Shown here piece by piece: positions 1 through 8,340 of a stretch of DNA of 12,766 nucleotides. This DNA comes from Verrucomicrobiota bacterium (GTDB lineage Bacteria > Verrucomicrobiota > Verrucomicrobiia > Limisphaerales > UBA9464), in contig CANGMO010000021.1 of NCBI GenBank assembly GCA_947454295.1, forward strand, positions 1-12,766. Reading direction: 5' to 3'. Below the pieces are notes generated by a model that ran no database searches, had not been told where the DNA came from, and was given only the letters and a program-made list of their open reading frames with translations. The translations under genes and the position numbers were made by a program. Position 1 is the first letter of the stretch; every line of letters begins with the position of its first letter.

Positions 1-1821
1 CGGGCGTATCATGCGCTGCATCCCGGGGAGCCGGTGACCCTCTCGGTGCCGCCCGGTCGGTTCGAGTTGCACACGCCGCTGGTGCTCACCGCCGAGGATT
101 CCCACGTGCGCCTGGCGGGCGCCACGGGTCGCAATCCGACGATCCTTTCCGGGGGGACTCGGATTCAGGGATGGCACCGGAGTGCCGCCGGGGGATCCGT
201 GTGGGAGGTCGAACTTCCTGCTGCGTTGCGCGGAGAGAAGCCATTCCAACAACTCTTTCTCAATGGCGGGCGCCTGACCCGCTCTCGCCTCCCCAAGCAG
301 GGATTCTTCCGTGCCGCCGCCGCCATTCCCGCCGGCGGGCCGATTGAGCTGCCGTTTCGGGGCAACGATCTTCAGGCCGCGTGGGCGATGGATCCGGATG
401 TGAGAGTGGTGATCCTCATGAAGTGGACGGATCTTCATCTCCCATTGAAGTCGGTCGATGCCGGACGTCATGTGGCCACTCTCGGCGGTCGTCCGCGTGA
501 TCCCTGGATGGATGAGCCGGACGCGCGTTACTGGGTGGAGAATGTCGGGGAGGCGCTCAGTGAACCGGGCGAGTGGCATCTGAACCGGCGAACGGGCCTG
601 CTGCGACTGGTGGCACCCGGGGGCACGGACCCGAATCGCGATCGGGTGGTCGCGCCGCGGCTCACCCGGTTGATCGAACTTGCCGGGACCGCAGCTCAGC
701 CGGTTCGCGACGTGGTGCTCAAGGAGCTCGTGTTGTCCGATGCGGACTACGACATGCCGGAGGCTGGCCTCATGTCCCCGCAGGCAGCGGTGGTAATTCC
801 CGGCTCGATCGTCGCGCATCACGCAATCGGCTGCGGTCTGGTCCACTCGACTCTCGAAAACCTCGGAGGGTATGGACTGGAGTTGGGTCGGGGATGTCAG
901 GGATGGACGGTATCCCATTGCACGCTGCGGAACCTGGCGGCGGGCGGCCTTCGAGTGGGCGATCCCTCGGATTCCAATCCCACGTCCGGTGACGCGAATC
1001 ACTCCCACCTCATTACCGACAACGTCCTTGAGCATCTCGGCCGGGTGTTTGCACCCGGTGTGGGCATCCTCGTGTTTCACAGCGGCACCAATCGCATCGT
1101 CCACAACCGGATCAGCGACCTCTACTACACCGGCATCTCGGTGGGCTGGAACTGGGGCTATCAGGACACGCCCTGTCGTGAGAATGAGATCGCCTACAAC
1201 CTGGTGGAGAAGGTGGGGCAGGGATTGCTGAGCGACATGGGCGGCATCTACACGCTGGGACCCCAACCCGGAACCCACATTCATCACAACCTGTTCCGGG
1301 ACATCGACAGCTACGGCTACGGCGGCTGGGGCCTGTATACGGATGAGGGCAGCACCGGAATCCTGCTGGAGAACAATGTGGTCTATCGCTGCAAGGATGC
1401 GGGATTCCATCAGCACTACGGGCGCGACAACGTGATTCGCAATAACCTCATTGCGTTCAACCGGGAGCACCAGTTGATGCGCACCCGTGCGGAGCCGCAC
1501 CGGTCGTTCTTCTTCACCAACAACGTGGTGGTGTGGGATCAGGGGGCCGTGCTGGGGAGCGACTGGAGTGGAACCGCCGCGAACTTTGTCATCGATGGCA
1601 ATCTCTACTGGGATCTCCGGGCGGGCGCCAACGTGTCGGCCTACCACTTCCAGAAGCTCGACTGGGCGGCGTGGCAGGCCGCGGGACATGATGTGCATTC
1701 GCAAATCGGGGATCCGCTCCTGCGGGACATCCGTCGGCCCGAACTGGGACTGCTGCCGGCGTCGCCCGCGTTTGCCCTGGGATTCCAACCCATTGATCTT
1801 CGAACGGTGGGGCCGCATTGA
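1..1821 (+). CDS. Right-handed parallel beta-helix protein, 5'-truncated, probably carbohydrate-active
   Basis: The reading frame is open from the first base and ends at TGA 1819-1821 (606 residues visible). A GTG at 34 is in frame, but codons upstream of it (RAYHALHPGEPV) already read as family-like protein, so the true start lies left of the window. After an N-terminal beta-rich segment, with a conserved-looking stretch around FQQLFLNGGRLTRSR (near residue 85), residues of roughly 245-545 show short beta-strand coils rich in Asn and Gly. Typical coil signatures are 'IVHNRISDLYYTGISVGW', 'IHHNLFRDID', 'LLENNVVYRCKDAGFH' and 'IRNNLIAF', as expected of a Beta_helix/pectate-lyase-like fold. Proteins of this type are usually exported and act on polysaccharides, but I cannot name a substrate or catalytic residues. 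Any signal peptide would lie outside the window. The gene converges on the SCO gene with only 30 bp between the two stop codons. The fold call is firm; the function is inference. Confidence 0.88.
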   Translation, partial: RAYHALHPGEPVTLSVPPGRFELHTPLVLTAEDSHVRLAGATGRNPTILSGGTRIQGWHRSAAGGSVWEVELPAALRGEKPFQQLFLNGGRLTRSRLPKQGFFRAAAAIPAGGPIELPFRGNDLQAAWAMDPDVRVVILMKWTDLHLPLKSVDAGRHVATLGGRPRDPWMDEPDARYWVENVGEALSEPGEWHLNRRTGLLRLVAPGGTDPNRDRVVAPRLTRLIELAGTAAQPVRDVVLKELVLSDADYDMPEAGLMSPQAAVVIPGSIVAHHAIGCGLVHSTLENLGGYGLELGRGCQGWTVSHCTLRNLAAGGLRVGDPSDSNPTSGDANHSHLITDNVLEHLGRVFAPGVGILVFHSGTNRIVHNRISDLYYTGISVGWNWGYQDTPCRENEIAYNLVEKVGQGLLSDMGGIYTLGPQPGTHIHHNLFRDIDSYGYGGWGLYTDEGSTGILLENNVVYRCKDAGFHQHYGRDNVIRNNLIAFNREHQLMRTRAEPHRSFFFTNNVVVWDQGAVLGSDWSGTAANFVIDGNLYWDLRAGANVSAYHFQKLDWAAWQAAGHDVHSQIGDPLLRDIRRPELGLLPASPAFALGFQPIDLRTVGPH

Positions 1822-1851
1822 CCCGCCTGTTCTGCCGGTTGAGGCCGCAGA

Positions 1852-2817
1852 CTACTGGAGCCGGGCTGCCTGGATCATCGCCTCCGCCAGTTCCTCGGCT
1901 TTCCATTTGTTTCCCTCGAAGTTCTGGAAGACGCGTCCGCGGGCATCCAGGACCACCGTGCGCAAGTTGTGCTGGAAGCTTCCCTCCGCGCTGCCAAACC
2001 GAAAATCGATCTGCGAGGCGATCGACTTCAGCACGTTGGTGGGCGCCGCCGCGAACAGCCATCCATTGGTGAGTCCGCCGCGGTAGCTGTAGGCGTAGCG
2101 GGTGAGGACACCGGGTTGGTCAAACTCGGGGTCAAATGAGATGGAAAGAAACTGCCAGTTGGTCGGCGCATCGCTTCGTTCCACCAGGATTTCCCGGGCC
2201 CGGCCAAAGTTCTTGCTCATCCGCGGGCAGTAGTCCGGCAGCGGGCAGCGGGTGAAGATGAAGGTGAAGGCCACCGCCTTGCCCCGGAACTGGGAGAAGC
2301 GGACGGCGCGACCTTCCTCGGACATCAGCTCTGCGTCCGGCAAGACGTCGCCTGGCTTGAGCTGGGACGCGTGCAGCAACGCCATGGAGGATGGATCCGA
2401 TGGGCCGGCGGACGCGGGATCATTGCTTCCCGCGCGTCGGATTCCCTCCACCCAGCTCTGATCCTGATCAGCCTTCAGCTGAAAGAAGATCGTGTCCCCG
2501 ACTGCCAGGCCCTTCAGCTCGCCGGGATCCCGCACTTCGAACTCCATGGTCATCTTCGGCATGAATCCCGGAATGTCGTCATGCTTGATCACGATCGATT
2601 TGCCGCCTTCGGGAATCACCCGAATGGTGCCGCGGGCGATGAAAGAGCGGAGGACGTTGGTGGATTCCAACGGGCTCGCCTGCATGCCCGGCAGGGCGTT
2701 TTCGACCTCGGGGGAAGCCGACTTGACCTGAGTGAACCCAGGGGCCGGTGCGTTCTCGCGTCCGCACCCGGAGAGGAGCAGGACGCATCCTGCAGCCAGG
2801 ACTGAAACGGATCTCAT
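1852..2817 (-). CDS. SCO1/SenC-family lipoprotein with N-terminal CusF-like copper-binding domain
   Basis: This is probably a periplasmic copper chaperone or thiol oxidoreductase for cytochrome oxidase CuA assembly or copper handling, judged from family knowledge. The chosen start (ATG at 2817, 321 aa) gives a short lipoprotein signal, MRSVSVLAAGCVLLLSGC, with lipobox LSGC and lipidated Cys18. An in-frame ATG at 2850 would add 11 residues; neither has a clear Shine-Dalgarno. Residues about 62-130 resemble CusF: His79 and Met89/Met91 in KHDDIPGFMPKMTMEF, with Met86 where E. coli CusF has its copper-contacting Trp. Residues about 153-321 are the SCO thioredoxin fold: FTRCPLPDYCP with Cys191 and Cys197, then the distal histidine ligand His283 in GSFQHNLRTVVLD. 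Family SCO proteins usually have CxxxC; here the cysteines are five residues apart. The frame stays open further upstream to 3069, but that stretch lacks protein-like features. No cytochrome oxidase genes are visible nearby. Confidence 0.93.
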   Translation of the reverse strand: MRSVSVLAAGCVLLLSGCGRENAPAPGFTQVKSASPEVENALPGMQASPLESTNVLRSFIARGTIRVIPEGGKSIVIKHDDIPGFMPKMTMEFEVRDPGELKGLAVGDTIFFQLKADQDQSWVEGIRRAGSNDPASAGPSDPSSMALLHASQLKPGDVLPDAELMSEEGRAVRFSQFRGKAVAFTFIFTRCPLPDYCPRMSKNFGRAREILVERSDAPTNWQFLSISFDPEFDQPGVLTRYAYSYRGGLTNGWLFAAAPTNVLKSIASQIDFRFGSAEGSFQHNLRTVVLDARGRVFQNFEGNKWKAEELAEAMIQAARLQ

Positions 2818-2956
2818 GCCGCGCGGCTTCAACGCATGGAAACAAAACATGGCGGCTACTCGACCTGCTGAAGTGGGGCGACGACAAAGAAATGGGGCGA
2901 ACTTCGGGTGAACGTCCGCCAGTTGCAGGAGTCGTAGTGCGAACTGCGGCGCTTGA

Positions 2957-2978
2957 GCGGGAAGCGGCGTTTTCCCGC
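2957..2978. repeat. 7-bp inverted repeat in the divergent spacer
   Basis: GCGGGAA (2957-2963) and TTCCCGC (2972-2978) are perfect inverted copies separated by eight bases. They sit in the 284-bp region between the divergent starts of the SCO lipoprotein (2817) and the FG-GAP/UnbV protein (3102), which must hold promoters for both. The repeat could be an operator or an RNA hairpin, or chance in GC-rich DNA. I found no convincing -10/-35 pair on either strand of this spacer and no additional gene in it. Confidence 0.3.
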
Positions 2979-3101
2979 AGGATTTCGAGATCATGCAAAT
3001 GCAGGCGGACCACCGCACCGCTCCGGCAACTCGACGTTGAAATCCGGCGCTTTGCCCCAATCCGTCCACGATGCGTTCCGTATGGCCTCAGGATCGGAGG
3101 C

Positions 3102-5807
3102 ATGAGTCAGAAGAAATCCGCGAAGTCCGCGCGACCTTTGCCGAAGGAGTCCACCGCGACACCGGCGCCCGCGCCAGTTGCAGCGAAGAAGGGAGCCTGG
3201 GTGGCGCCGATAGTCTTTCTGTCAACCGTAGCGGCCGTGCTGGCAGGCCTTGCGGCGCTCCGCCGGAATTCCGACAGCCGCCCCGCGGTTCCCGCGCAGC
3301 ACACGCATTCGGTCACGGTCGCCACGGTGGCTCCCGCCGATACCACGGCGGGAGCCGCCGTAACGAATACCCGCGGGGCGGAGCGGAATCATGACGCGTA
3401 CTCCCATACTGTGGCTGCGGAGGTCATGATGGGGGGGGCGCCCGAGTCGAACGTCGGCACGCCGGCGGGGAAGCTGGCCGCCGCCAAGCGGCCCGAATTC
3501 ACCAACGCATTGCCGACCAGGCTCGATGGACTCATCGCGCTCGATCCCATCTGTGAGACGATTGATCCCCCCAGCCCCAAGTATGCGCCCGGCAATCCGG
3601 CGCCGGGCACGCGGCGCATGGCCCAGCGATTGCAGCAGCTCTACAATGATGCGCATCCCGAATCGATGGCCTATCTCAGTGACCGTCTTGCAGGGGTGTT
3701 TGAAAAGAAGGCCACCAACGCGACGGAACTCGGTGAACGCTTTCGGCTGCAGTTCAATCTCGCGGTGCAGCAAATCAATGCGTCCCGACCCGATGCCGCG
3801 CTGAACACCTTTGCCGCGATGGAACGGCTAGTGGCCGAGAATGGCGGCGACCTGGATGAACGCACGCGGATCGAACTGAGGCTGCGCAAGGCAGTCGCCT
3901 TTCTTCGGCTGGGGGAGCAGGAAAATTGCCTCGCGGTGCACAACGCCGATTCGTGCGTCTTTCCACTCAAACCCGCGGCCTATCACATGCTGCCCCGCGG
4001 CTCGCAGGGCGCCATCGCCCTCTTCGGCGCCCACCTGGTGGAGTATCCCAATGATTACAGCACCCGCTGGCTGCTGAATCTGGCCCACATGACCATCGGG
4101 GAGTATCCGGACAAGGTGAATCCCCAATACCTGATCCCGCCGGATCGGTTTGCCTCGGAGTACGACATGCCGCGATTCGTGGACGTCAGCGATGGACTTG
4201 GCATTGACGCCAATGACCTCGCGGGCGGCGCGATTGTGGATGATTTCGACAACGACGGATTCTACGACGTCATGATTTCCGCCTGGGACCAGAACGGCCA
4301 GCTGCGCTACTTCCACAACAACGGCAATGGAACGTTTACAGACCGAACCAGTGAGGCGGGTTTGGTCGGCGAGGTGGGTTCGCTGAACATCCAACAGTGC
4401 GACTACAACAATGACGGCCTGCTCGACATCTGGCTCATGCGGGGCGGATGGCTGGGCAAGGCCGGCCGGATTCCCAGCTCCCTGATGCGCAACAACGGCG
4501 ATGGAACATTCACGGATGTCACCGAGGAGGCGGGGTTGATGAGCCCGCATCCCACCATGGCCTGCCGCTGGTTCGACTTTGACGGCGACGGCTGGTTGGA
4601 CCTGTTCGTGGGCAACGAGTCACTTGATCCCAGGGATCCCGACCGGTGCGAGCTGTATCACAACAATGGCGACGGCACGTTCACCGAATGCGCGAAGGAG
4701 TGCGGCATTCGCATCGCCGAGTTCGTGAAGGGGGTTGCCTGTGCCGACTACGACAATGACGGCCGGCCCGATCTCTATCTCTCGGTGCGTGGCGGGAAGA
4801 ACATTCTCCTCAAGAACATGGGCCCGGTTCCCTCCGCCTCGCCGGGCCGGCATGGATGGCGGTTTGCCGATGTGACCGCAGCGTCCGGTCCGATTGCCGA
4901 GCCGATCCTGAGCTTTGGCACCTTCTTCTTCGACTATGACAACGACGGCTGGGAGGACCTGATCTGCTTCGGCTACTACCTGAAGAATGGCGTGGGCGAC
5001 ATAGCGGCCGAGTACCTCGGCCTTCCGAACGGCGGCACGAAGCCGAAGCTATTCCATAACAATCGCGACGGCACCTTCAGTGATGTGACCAAGGAAATGA
5101 ACTTGGACCGCATCTGCCACACCATGGGTCACAACTACGGCGACTTGGACAACGACGGATGGCTGGATTTCTACTGCGGCACCGGCGATCCCGATTTCCG
5201 GACGCTGATTCCGAAGCGGATGTTCCGGAATGCCGAGGGCAGGCGCTTCCAGGAGGTCACCACCGCGACGGGCACCGGCCACATTCAGAAGGGTCATGCC
5301 ATCGCCTTCGCCGATTTCGATGATGACGGGTATCAGGACGTGTACGCGACGTATGGCGGTGCCTACGCGGGCGACTTTGCGCGCAACGCGCTTTATCACA
5401 ATCCCGGGGGCACAAACAAATGGCTCAAGCTGAAGCTGGTGGGGACCAAGGCCAATCGGGTGGCGATCGGAGCCCGGATCAAGGTGACTCTCGCCACCCC
5501 GGGCGGACCGCGTGAATTGCACCGGGTGGTCAGCAGCGGTGGTTCTTTTGGATGCAATCCCCTGCGGCAAGAGATCGGCATCGGCAACGCCACGGCGATC
5601 ACCTCCGTGGAGATCCTGTGGCCCGGATCCGGAACCCGTCAGCGCCTTGACTCGCTGGCTCCCAATCACAGCTACGAGATTCACGAAGGCGATGATAGGG
5701 CGTTGGTGTTGAAGACCCATCCGGTAAACATCGCGCACGCGCCGCTCCGGAAGATGCCGCGGATGTTTGAGGCGAAGCGGAAGGACGACACCACGACTAC
5801 GAAGTAG
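3102..5807 (+). CDS. Membrane-anchored CRTAC1-type protein: helical N-terminal region, seven FG-GAP/VCBS repeats, ASPIC/UnbV domain
   Basis: The ATG at 3102 (901 aa) is preferred because a Lys/Arg/Ala/Pro-rich tail and a single hydrophobic segment (residues about 32-53) follow it, and AGGA lies 8 bases upstream at 3090-3093; GGAGG at 3096-3100 is too close to be ideal. The frame is open upstream to 2748 but the sequence there is not protein-like. The segment is probably an uncleaved anchor placing the rest outside the cytoplasm. After a low-complexity linker, residues about 155-330 look helical and TPR-like and contain Cys276, His280 and Cys285. Seven FG-GAP/VCBS units follow between about 378 and 765, each with a Ca-binding type DxDxDGxxD loop (for example DFDNDGFYD near 381 and DFDDDGYQD near 738), most followed by HNNGDGTFTDVT-like strands; together they suggest a beta-propeller. 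Residues about 772-862 match ASPIC/UnbV. The biological role of such proteins is largely unknown; adhesion or carbohydrate binding is a guess. A GH44 gene follows after 85 bp and may be co-transcribed. Confidence 0.93.
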   Translation: MSQKKSAKSARPLPKESTATPAPAPVAAKKGAWVAPIVFLSTVAAVLAGLAALRRNSDSRPAVPAQHTHSVTVATVAPADTTAGAAVTNTRGAERNHDAYSHTVAAEVMMGGAPESNVGTPAGKLAAAKRPEFTNALPTRLDGLIALDPICETIDPPSPKYAPGNPAPGTRRMAQRLQQLYNDAHPESMAYLSDRLAGVFEKKATNATELGERFRLQFNLAVQQINASRPDAALNTFAAMERLVAENGGDLDERTRIELRLRKAVAFLRLGEQENCLAVHNADSCVFPLKPAAYHMLPRGSQGAIALFGAHLVEYPNDYSTRWLLNLAHMTIGEYPDKVNPQYLIPPDRFASEYDMPRFVDVSDGLGIDANDLAGGAIVDDFDNDGFYDVMISAWDQNGQLRYFHNNGNGTFTDRTSEAGLVGEVGSLNIQQCDYNNDGLLDIWLMRGGWLGKAGRIPSSLMRNNGDGTFTDVTEEAGLMSPHPTMACRWFDFDGDGWLDLFVGNESLDPRDPDRCELYHNNGDGTFTECAKECGIRIAEFVKGVACADYDNDGRPDLYLSVRGGKNILLKNMGPVPSASPGRHGWRFADVTAASGPIAEPILSFGTFFFDYDNDGWEDLICFGYYLKNGVGDIAAEYLGLPNGGTKPKLFHNNRDGTFSDVTKEMNLDRICHTMGHNYGDLDNDGWLDFYCGTGDPDFRTLIPKRMFRNAEGRRFQEVTTATGTGHIQKGHAIAFADFDDDGYQDVYATYGGAYAGDFARNALYHNPGGTNKWLKLKLVGTKANRVAIGARIKVTLATPGGPRELHRVVSSGGSFGCNPLRQEIGIGNATAITSVEILWPGSGTRQRLDSLAPNHSYEIHEGDDRALVLKTHPVNIAHAPLRKMPRMFEAKRKDDTTTTK

Positions 5808-5892
5808 CCGTCGGTCGGCTGACCTGTTTTTCGCCGGGACAAATCTCATGGAATCCGGCTTCCTCGCGATGGTGGTGGCGGGGAAGCACATC

Positions 5893-8208
5893 ATGAAAAA
5901 GAAGGACTGGCTGGCTTTCTTGGGCAAGGCAACGGGACTGGTGTGGCTGCTGGGAGCGGGGACGCTGCACGCGCAGATCCAGCAGACGGCCTACACCGAC
6001 TCCCTGCAAAACGGCTGGCAGGACTACGGCTGGGCGAAGCTCGACTACGCGAGCACGGTACGGGTGCATTCGGGGACCCATTCGATTGCGGTCACGCCGG
6101 CGGCGTACGCCGCGCTTTACCTGCATCACGACGCGCAACCGGCGACGACGTTCACGAATCTTAGTTTTTGGATTCATGGCGGCACCACCGGCGGGCAACT
6201 GCTGCAGGTGCAGGCCACCGTGGGTGGAGCAGCGCTTTCCGCGAAGGTGCTTCCGGCCCTCGCCGCCCAGTGGCAGCAGATCAGCCTGCCGATGGCCACG
6301 CTCGGGGTGACCAATCAGACTGGCTTCGATGGCTTCTGGATCCAGGACCGTTCCGGAAAGGCGCAGGCCACCTTCTACGTGGATGACATCGTGTTCGACG
6401 GGACGCCGCCGGCAGCGCCGTCGGTCGCGGCCCTGACCGTGAACGTGGGCAGCCGCCGGCATCCGATAGCGCCCGAGGTTTACGGGGTCGCCTTCGCGAG
6501 CACCGGTGCGCTGAAGGACTTGAACGTGCCGCTGAACCGTTCGGGCGGGAACGCGGAGACGCGCTACAACTGGCAGCTCAACGCCCACAACCGTGGTGGG
6601 GATTACTTCTTCGAGAGCATTGCGGATTCGGGCACGGCTCCCGGCGCGGAGACCGATTCATTTATCCAGTCCACGCGCAATGCGGGCGCGGCCCCCATGG
6701 TGACCGTCCCGATGATCGGTTGGGCGGCGAAGCTCGGACCCAACCGGGGCAAGCTGGCGAGTTTCTCGATCCGGAAATACGGCGCCCAGACCGGCAACGA
6801 TGCCGCGTATTTCGCGGACGCCGGGAATGGCATCAAGTCGGCCGGCCCGCCGGTGGTGTATGTCACGGGCAACGACCCGAACGATGCCAACGTTCCCGCC
6901 GATGTGACGTTTCAGGGCGGCTGGCTGGATCACCTCATTCAGAAGTGGGGTGCCTCGTCCGCCGGAGGCGTTCGACACTACCTTCTCGATAACGAACCCA
7001 GTCTTTGGCACTCGTCCCATCGCGATGTGCATCCGACCGGCGCCACGCTGGAGGAGATCCGTGATCGCTGCCTCGAGTACGCCTCGATGGTGCGTTCGAA
7101 GGATCCCGGTGCGGTCATCTTCGCCCCCGAGGAGTGGGGGTGGTCCGGGTACCTGTACAGCGGCTACGATCAGCAGTATGGCGCTGCCCACGGATACTCG
7201 TCCTTTCCCGACCGGGCGGGCCACGGGAACCAGGACGCCATTCCGTGGCTTCTCGACCGCTGGCGCGAGGCGGATGCGAAATCAGGCCGACGCAGCATCG
7301 ATGTGCTGAGCGTCCACTTCTATCCTCAGGGCGGTGAATTCGGGGATGACGTCTCGCTCGCCATGCAGCTGCGGCGGAACCGCTCGACGCGCGCGCTTTG
7401 GGATCCGGCCTATGTGGATGAAACCTGGATCCAGACGCAGGTCCGGCTGATTCCCCGTCTCAAGGAGTGGGTCGCAGCCCACTATCCGGGCACGCGGATT
7501 GCGCTGACTGAATACAACTGGGGTGCGGAGAAGCACGTCAGCGGTGCCATTGCCCAAGCGGATGTGCTGGGAATCCTGGGACGCGAGGGAGTCGATTACG
7601 CGACCCGTTGGACCTGCCCGGCCACCAACTCCCCGGTGTATCAGGCGATCCGGCTCTATCGAAACTACGACGGAACCGGGGCGGCCTTTGGCGACGTGAG
7701 TGTGGAAGCGGTCGCGCCTGATGCCGACACGGTGGCCACCTTTGCTGCGCAGCGATCCGTCGACGGGGCTTTGACGGCGCTGATGATCAACAAGGATCCC
7801 GGAGCTGCGCGCCCGGTCTCCCTGAGTATTTCAGGCATGGAGACGTCGGCCTCGGCTGAGATGTGGCGACTCGATTCCGGGAACCGGATTGTGCGGCTTG
7901 CCGATGCGGGCATCACCAATGCGGCATGGAGTGGCACGCTGCCGGCGCAGAGTCTGACGCTAATGGTCATTCGGCCGCCCACGCTGCGGCTCACGATTCG
8001 CGCCAAGGCCGGGGCTGGCCCTGGGCTTCCTCTGCTCCGCGTGGAGGCCAGCGCGCACGCTGGAGACCGCCTGCGCCTGGACACCAGCAAGGATTGCTCC
8101 CTGTGGACACCCCTGCGGACCAATGTCCTGGGGGCAGACGTGGAAGAGTTGGTCAGCTTCTTTGCCTCGGGAGGACCCGTTTTCTTCAGAGCAACCCGGC
8201 TTCCGTGA
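5893..8208 (+). CDS. Secreted glycoside hydrolase family 44 enzyme (endoglucanase/xyloglucanase type) with N-terminal beta-sandwich
   Basis: GH44 enzymes cleave internal beta-1,4 bonds in cellulose, xyloglucan and related glucans with retention of configuration. The ATG at 5893 (771 aa) begins a normal Sec signal, MKKKDWLAFLGK..., with likely cleavage after Ala27 (LHA|Q) and a purine-rich GGGGAAG at 5880-5886; earlier in-frame ATGs would bury this signal. Residues about 28-170 form a beta-sandwich, carbohydrate-binding-like module (WAKLDYAS, LYLHHD, LSFWIHGG, VDDIVFDG). The GH44 core starts near residue 183 and shows SGGNAETRYNWQ, LDNEPSLWHSSHRDVHP with putative acid/base Glu368, SVHFYPQ, and LTEYNWG with putative nucleophile Glu540. 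A C-terminal beta region of the catalytic part ends near 695. The last 75 residues, with SKDCSLWTPLRTN and a final FFRATRLP, resemble a small C-terminal domain frequent in Verrucomicrobiota exported proteins. The family call rests on recalled motifs; the substrate is not determined. Confidence 0.9.
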   Translation: MKKKDWLAFLGKATGLVWLLGAGTLHAQIQQTAYTDSLQNGWQDYGWAKLDYASTVRVHSGTHSIAVTPAAYAALYLHHDAQPATTFTNLSFWIHGGTTGGQLLQVQATVGGAALSAKVLPALAAQWQQISLPMATLGVTNQTGFDGFWIQDRSGKAQATFYVDDIVFDGTPPAAPSVAALTVNVGSRRHPIAPEVYGVAFASTGALKDLNVPLNRSGGNAETRYNWQLNAHNRGGDYFFESIADSGTAPGAETDSFIQSTRNAGAAPMVTVPMIGWAAKLGPNRGKLASFSIRKYGAQTGNDAAYFADAGNGIKSAGPPVVYVTGNDPNDANVPADVTFQGGWLDHLIQKWGASSAGGVRHYLLDNEPSLWHSSHRDVHPTGATLEEIRDRCLEYASMVRSKDPGAVIFAPEEWGWSGYLYSGYDQQYGAAHGYSSFPDRAGHGNQDAIPWLLDRWREADAKSGRRSIDVLSVHFYPQGGEFGDDVSLAMQLRRNRSTRALWDPAYVDETWIQTQVRLIPRLKEWVAAHYPGTRIALTEYNWGAEKHVSGAIAQADVLGILGREGVDYATRWTCPATNSPVYQAIRLYRNYDGTGAAFGDVSVEAVAPDADTVATFAAQRSVDGALTALMINKDPGAARPVSLSISGMETSASAEMWRLDSGNRIVRLADAGITNAAWSGTLPAQSLTLMVIRPPTLRLTIRAKAGAGPGLPLLRVEASAHAGDRLRLDTSKDCSLWTPLRTNVLGADVEELVSFFASGGPVFFRATRLP

Positions 8209-8340
8209 GCAGCGACGTGAGTGCGCTCAGGATCCAGCACCGTTCCGTCACATCGGTTTTCCGGGAAGGATTCCGACCCTGCGGATTGAGCCGGTTCGGG
8301 ACGTCCGAGGCGCCTTGGATTGGAATGAAACGTTCCGGCC

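Noticed and set aside
2818..3069. Upstream extension of the SCO gene to give 405 residues
   Set aside because: The extra 84 residues lack protein-like features and would place the lipoprotein signal internally.
2748..3101. Upstream extension of the FG-GAP/UnbV gene to give 1019 residues
   Set aside because: It would overlap the divergent SCO gene, and the added 118 Arg-rich residues look non-coding; the anchor segment fits a start at 3102.
5806..5831. Possible terminator AGCCG-TCGGT-CGGCT followed by TTTTT after the FG-GAP/UnbV stop codon
   Set aside because: The stem is only five base pairs and six bases separate it from the T-run, so it is too weak to claim; read-through into GH44 remains possible.
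5049..6588. Minus-strand open frames of 292 and 263 codons opposite the FG-GAP/UnbV and GH44 genes
   Set aside because: Both are antisense to well-supported coding sequence, have no domain or signal features, and show the repetitive valine/isoleucine pattern produced by reading FG-GAP repeats backwards.
8209..8340. Search for a bidirectional terminator between the convergent GH44 and PHP genes
   Set aside because: Only short pairings such as TCCG/CGGA near 8272-8285 are present and there is no adjacent T-tract.
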